From the NCBI GenBank assembly GCA_937894935.1, contig CALAYC010000029.1:1-17792 (forward strand): DNA of 17,792 nt, given 5' to 3'. A program made the translations under genes and the position numbers. This document shows, piece after piece, positions 14,675-17,792 of the stretch (positions within the stretch are counted from its first letter, which is position 1; each line of letters opens with the position of its first letter). The notes below the pieces were generated by a model that did no database searches, was not told where the DNA came from, and saw only the letters and a program-made list of their open reading frames with translations. Origin of the DNA: an uncultured Verrucomicrobiota bacterium (GTDB taxonomy: Bacteria; Verrucomicrobiota; Verrucomicrobiia; Limisphaerales; JADLHS01).

Positions 14675-15937
14675 TCAAACCAGACTCAAAATCGCTTCCG
14701 CCGCCCGTTCCGGCGCGCCCGGCGCGCCCAATGATTCAATCACTCGCGCCAGTTTCCCCTGCACTTCCGCGCGCCGGTTCGAATCTCGCAATAACTCCAA
14801 TGCCGCTCGCGCGATATTTTCCGGCGTTGCCATCTGTTGGACGAATTCCGGATAAATCGCCTCATCCGCAATCAGGTTCGGCATCGCGAGATATTTTACC
14901 GTCACGATCTGTTTCCCGATGAAATAAGTCGGCCACGACGTCTTGTAAAACACCACCGCCGGCACGCCGTGTAACGCACATTCCATCGTCACCGTACCGG
15001 ATTTCGTGATGGCCAGGTCCGCTTTCGCCAGCACCTCGCTCAGATTCCCCACCTCACACCGAATGCCAGGATGTTTTTCCAAATCAAATTCTGCTTCCGA
15101 AAGCTCCCGAAAAACATTCACTTGCGCCACGCCAGCAGCCTCTGCCGCCAACTCGTGATTGGGCAAAACCATCAGGAAACGTGTCCTTACGGTTGCCTGG
15201 ATCATCCGGGCCGCTTCAACCAGCAAAGGCAAATGCCTTCGCACTTCATCCCGTCGACTCCCCGGTAACAACACCACATTCGGAATTTCAGATTTCGAAT
15301 TTCTGTTTTCAGATTTCGGATTTCGAATTTCAGATTTCAAATTCCGCCCCACCATCGGGTGTCCCACAAATTCCACACGCAACCCCGGCACGCGCTGCGC
15401 ATACCACGCTTTTTCGAACGGGAAAATGCTCAGTAATAAATCGTGATTCTCCGCCAACGTAAATGCCCGACTCGCCCGCGATGCCCACACCTGCGGCGAC
15501 ACAAATTGCACGATCTTCGGATTCCAATTGCCGAACAACTTTCGCCGTCGCCGCGCTTCCGCTCGAATCGCTTTCGCGAAACGCAAATTGAACCCGCCGT
15601 AATCCACGCCGATGATGACATCCGGCTGCCGTTCCAGCGCCACCCGCAGCAGTTGCTTGAACAGCCGTTTGAACTTCCCGAGATTCTTCAACACTTCCGC
15701 AAATCCAATCACCGAATGCTGCGTCAGATCGAACACTTGCTCCACTCCCGCCGCCGCCATCTTCGGTCCACCTGCGCCAAAAAATTTCGGCGCGAGCGCT
15801 GTTTGCAACGGTTGCACATCAGCAGAATTGTGAATCGTCCGCGCCACCACTTTTGCACGCAAAGCAGCCACCAATTCCGCTGCGAGCAAATCGCCGCTCG
15901 GATCTCCCGCAATGAGCATGAAAGAAAGCGGTTTCAT
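14675..15937 (-). CDS. lpxB: Lipid-A-disaccharide synthase
   Basis: This 420-residue GT-B glycosyltransferase (GT19) is peripheral to the inner membrane. It condenses UDP-2,3-diacylglucosamine with lipid X to form the lipid A disaccharide. Diagnostic motifs are AGDPSGDLLAAELV (10-23; the family usually has GExSGD), GVDYGGFNLRFAK, FVSPQVWASRASR, FVGHPMV, LLPGSRRDEV, ITKSGTVTMECALHGVPAVVFYKTS and MPNLIADE. Length is slightly above the usual 380-390. ATG 15937 has a good ribosome-binding site (GGGAG about 7 nt upstream) and overlaps, as ATGA, the stop of a short DUF3368-like frame. The linker between the two Rossmann domains (about residues 198-219) is encoded by a heptanucleotide tandem repeat. 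Its presence implies that the organism makes LPS. Confidence 0.95.
   Translation of the reverse strand: MKPLSFMLIAGDPSGDLLAAELVAALRAKVVARTIHNSADVQPLQTALAPKFFGAGGPKMAAAGVEQVFDLTQHSVIGFAEVLKNLGKFKRLFKQLLRVALERQPDVIIGVDYGGFNLRFAKAIRAEARRRRKLFGNWNPKIVQFVSPQVWASRASRAFTLAENHDLLLSIFPFEKAWYAQRVPGLRVEFVGHPMVGRNLKSEIRNPKSENRNSKSEIPNVVLLPGSRRDEVRRHLPLLVEAARMIQATVRTRFLMVLPNHELAAEAAGVAQVNVFRELSEAEFDLEKHPGIRCEVGNLSEVLAKADLAITKSGTVTMECALHGVPAVVFYKTSWPTYFIGKQIVTVKYLAMPNLIADEAIYPEFVQQMATPENIARAALELLRDSNRRAEVQGKLARVIESLGAPGAPERAAEAILSLV
15285..15347. repeat. Heptanucleotide tandem repeat (ATTTCRR) in frame within lpxB
   Basis: Eight consecutive 7-mers are visible from 15285 to 15340: ATTTCAG, ATTTCGA, ATTTCTG, TTTTCAG, ATTTCGG, ATTTCGA, ATTTCAG, ATTTCAA. 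A degenerate ninth, ATTCCGC, follows. Three units make 21 nt, so the lpxB frame reads a seven-residue repeat SEIRNPK / SENRNSK / SEIPN. Base composition is far more AT-rich than the surrounding gene. I recall the same motif, in all frames, as a dispersed intergenic repeat in Verrucomicrobia and Planctomycetes. Confidence 0.9.
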
Positions 15938-16086
15938 TCTGACTCTCCCACCTCGCTTAGTGCTCTCAGGTAAAGTTTGCGTTCCAATCGAAAGCGATGC
16001 GTATTGATCAATTCGTCAAGCAACGGTTTCAACTGAACAGCTAAATTCTCCTTTCGAGCGTGCATGACAACACCAACTGTTCCCAT
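15934..16086 (-). pseudogene. C-terminal remnant of a DUF3368 (PIN-like toxin) gene
   Basis: This 50-codon minus-strand frame starts at ATG 16086 and ends at TGA 15934-15936. It encodes MGTVGVVMHARKENL, then QLKPLLDELINTHRFRLERK and LYLRALSEVGE. This matches the conserved C-terminus of DUF3368 proteins (pattern GTLGxLLxAKxxGLI...PLLDxL...GFRxSxxLYxxxLxxAGE), PIN-fold nucleases usually paired with a UPF0175 antitoxin. Full proteins are about 150-160 residues; here the homology begins at the GT-G motif and an in-frame TAA in the end of cdsA lies 45 nt upstream. The catalytic acidic residues of the N-terminal part are therefore missing. Its TGA overlaps the lpxB ATG, and the lpxB ribosome-binding site lies inside it. 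It may persist only as a translational-coupling leader for lpxB. The family match is from memory of the consensus. Confidence 0.7.
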
Positions 16087-16108
16087 AAAATAGTAAAGCA
16101 GGCCGGTT

Positions 16109-17056
16109 TCACGTAAAATAATACCGCGTTAAATGAAAGAAGACCGGCGCGGCGAAGCAAATCGAATCAATCCGATCCATCACGCCGCCGTGACCTTCAA
16201 TCAACGTCCCGTAATCTTTCACCCCGCGATCGCGCTTGATGGCCGACATCACCAACCCGCCTGCATACCCCATCAAAGTAATCGCCAACGACATTCCTGC
16301 CGATTGCAGTGGCGTGAACGGCGTCGCCCACCACAAGCCCGCACCAATCGCGACCGCCGTCGCTATTCCACCAATAAATCCTTCCCACGTTTTGTTCGGA
16401 CTCACCGTCGGCGCAATTTTATGTCGGCCCAACGTTTTCCCCCACACGTATTGCAACACATCGCTGATCTGCACGATGCAAATGAAGTAAAACAGTAATT
16501 TCCCGTTCTCACCTTCGTAGCCGGGAATGTTCAGGAACAGCAACGCCGGCGCGTGGCTCACACAATACACGCATACCATCAGCCCCCATTGAATCTTCGC
16601 AGTGCGTTCCAGAAACTTTTCGCAATCGCCCGCCACCGCACTGCGCAATGGCACGAACAAAAACGCATAGACCGGAATCAGAATGATGAACAACTCATAC
16701 CAGTCGTACCACAACAGCACGTATTGCAACGGTGTGATGACGAAGAACACCCAGAACAACGTGCGGTGATCACCCAATCGCGTCGGCGTCAGCGTGATGA
16801 ATTCCCGCAACGCCAAAAACGAAATCAGCCCGAACAAAATTACCGTCCCGCCCCGCCCTGCCACCATCGCCAACGCAAAGACCGCCACCATGAACCACCA
16901 CGCCTTGGTCCGCGCATTAAGATTCTGAATCGTCTTCTGGCCGCTATCGCTTTTCACACGATACCGCAGCCACTGACCGATCACCGTCGCCACTAGCAAC
17001 AGCGTAAAAACGCCGCCGCCGAGCCATAAAATTTCCTGGTCGAATTTAAGGTTCAC
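16109..17056 (-). CDS. cdsA: Phosphatidate cytidylyltransferase (CDP-diglyceride synthase)
   Basis: This 315-residue inner-membrane enzyme makes CDP-diacylglycerol from CTP and phosphatidic acid, the branch point of phospholipid synthesis. It has about eight membrane segments. The CdsA signature lies near the C-terminus (about 271-297): SAIKRDRGVKDYGTLI followed by EGHGGVMDRID, with the Lys-Asp, His-Gly-Gly and Asp-Arg-x-Asp residues that bind metal and CTP. A second conserved stretch, SPNKTWEG, is also present. The GTG start at 17056 overlaps the plsC stop as GTGA, so translation is coupled to plsC, which makes its substrate. The first membrane span (about 9-29) and a charged loop precede the usual core. 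Confidence 0.95.
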   Translation of the reverse strand: MNLKFDQEILWLGGGVFTLLLVATVIGQWLRYRVKSDSGQKTIQNLNARTKAWWFMVAVFALAMVAGRGGTVILFGLISFLALREFITLTPTRLGDHRTLFWVFFVITPLQYVLLWYDWYELFIILIPVYAFLFVPLRSAVAGDCEKFLERTAKIQWGLMVCVYCVSHAPALLFLNIPGYEGENGKLLFYFICIVQISDVLQYVWGKTLGRHKIAPTVSPNKTWEGFIGGIATAVAIGAGLWWATPFTPLQSAGMSLAITLMGYAGGLVMSAIKRDRGVKDYGTLIEGHGGVMDRIDSICFAAPVFFHLTRYYFT

Positions 17057-17652
17057 AAATCGTGCAATCGCATTACTTCCGCCCGGGCGCGTTCCAGAAA
17101 CGCCTGTTTGCTTTCATCCGGCAACAATTTCATTGGCGGACCAAACGTCACATGCCCGATCAACGGCACTGGCAACACTTCGCCTTTCGGCAAAATGCGA
17201 TTCAGGTTGTCCATCAACACCGGGATAAGTTCCGCGTCCGGACATTTCTGCGCGAGATGATACAAACCGCTTTTGAATTCCGTCGGCGCGTCGCCAGTCT
17301 GCCGTCCGCCTTCGGGAAAAATGATGATGGATTTATCGTTCCCCATTGCGGTCAGAATCTGCTCAATCGGATTATCGCGCGCCGTCGGTTTTTTCCGCTC
17401 AATCAGAATGGCGTGAAAAATTTTATTCGCGATGTAACGACGAATTCCTGTGCTCCAGTAATCGCGCGCGGCGACCGGTCGCGTCAGTGCCCGAATCTCC
17501 GCCGGCAACACCGCCCACAAAACCAGCGCATCGAGATTACTGGTGTGATTGGCAAAATAAATCCGCTGTCGCCGCTCCGGCACCGAACCCACCCAACGGG
17601 CACTTGCGCCGCTGATCAGCTTCGCCAGAAACACCATGAATCCCTTCATCAT
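17053..17652 (-). CDS. plsC: 1-acyl-sn-glycerol-3-phosphate acyltransferase
   Basis: This 199-residue membrane-associated acyltransferase (PlsC family) converts lysophosphatidic acid to phosphatidic acid. It has the HX4D motif NHTSNLD (His36, Asp41), the block II region ending in IERKK, the FPEG motif as FPEGGRQ (112-118; usually FPEGTR), and a Pro-rich block near LIPVLMDN. The longer frame to 17730 was rejected: its first 26 residues are Arg-rich, unlike the family, and overlap the preceding gene. ATG 17652, or the adjacent ATG 17649, is preceded by AGAGGA at about 9 nt. Overlap with cdsA by GTGA places two consecutive phospholipid steps on one transcript. Confidence 0.93.
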   Translation of the reverse strand: MMKGFMVFLAKLISGASARWVGSVPERRQRIYFANHTSNLDALVLWAVLPAEIRALTRPVAARDYWSTGIRRYIANKIFHAILIERKKPTARDNPIEQILTAMGNDKSIIIFPEGGRQTGDAPTEFKSGLYHLAQKCPDAELIPVLMDNLNRILPKGEVLPVPLIGHVTFGPPMKLLPDESKQAFLERARAEVMRLHDL

Positions 17653-17704
17653 AGCGAGCCGTCCTCTGATTGCCGGAAATGATATAACGAATCTCGATCT
17701 GAAA

Positions 17705-17792
17705 TCATTTCGCCTCCAGCTCCTGCACAATGCGAATCACCCGGCGCGCAATCGTCACCAGACAACCCGCGCAAATCACCAACAGCGCAATC
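17705..17792 (-). CDS. C-terminal end of an unidentified membrane protein (5' part outside window)
   Basis: A minus-strand frame enters from the right edge and ends at TGA 17705-17707, 52 nt before plsC. The 28 visible residues are a hydrophobic segment (ALLVICAGCLVTI) followed by a charged amphipathic tail (ARRVIRIVQELEAK). This is consistent with the last membrane span and cytoplasmic tail of an integral protein. Too little is present to name a family. Direction and spacing suggest it could be cotranscribed with plsC-cdsA-lpxB. Confidence 0.5.
   Translation of the reverse strand, partial: IALLVICAGCLVTIARRVIRIVQELEAK

Noticed and set aside
15285..15347. CRISPR-like or short microsatellite array
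   Set aside because: Units are 7 nt and directly adjacent with no spacers, so it is a simple tandem repeat and not CRISPR.
17653..17730. Longer N-terminus for the acyltransferase
   Set aside because: The added residues are Arg-rich and unlike the family. They overlap the 3' end of the upstream membrane-protein frame, and ATG 17652 has its own ribosome-binding site.

Overview
The window looks like chromosomal DNA from a Gram-negative member of the Verrucomicrobia, probably near Pedosphaera/Limisphaerales. Four observations support this: PEP-CTERM exported proteins, lipid A biosynthesis (lpxB), a very large DUF2723 membrane protein, and a heptanucleotide ATTTCRR repeat encoding SEIRNPK-type peptides, which I associate with Verrucomicrobia and Planctomycetes. 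The assignment is inference from gene content, not from a marker gene. No tRNA, rRNA, CRISPR array, IS element or phage gene was seen. Gene density is high and most genes are on the minus strand.

Positions 1-1048 (+) hold two tandem PEP-CTERM paralogues that overlap by ATGA. The first is cut by the window edge; the second has an in-frame TAG. Positions 1121-2953 (-) are typA/bipA. Positions 3192-7083 (-) form a probable zinc or manganese acquisition operon, transcribed as a small Cys/His-containing secreted protein, an outer-membrane barrel with a His-rich segment and a Ca-loop-like segment, a ZnuA/TroA-type binding protein and an ABC-3 permease. No ATPase gene is present. Divergent from it, 7211-8869 (+) encodes a CBS/DRTGG-containing family II (Mn-dependent) inorganic pyrophosphatase.

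Positions 8894-14564 (-) appear to be a three-gene unit: an ECF-type sigma factor, a small single-span membrane protein overlapping it by 71 nt (possible anti-sigma factor), and a 1602-residue DUF2723 (TMEM260-like) membrane protein with a C-terminal TPR-like region. Positions 14675-17792 (-) are an envelope-lipid cluster: the tail of an unknown membrane protein, plsC, cdsA, a 50-codon remnant of a DUF3368 PIN-type toxin, and lpxB. plsC/cdsA overlap by GTGA and the remnant/lpxB by ATGA.

The points most worth a second look are: the heptamer repeat that has taken over the inter-domain linker of LpxB; a second repeat-like, hairpin-capable segment in the signal-peptide region of the metal-binding protein; the DUF3368 remnant coupled to lpxB; the sigma/membrane protein/DUF2723 unit; and the metal-uptake locus without an ATPase.
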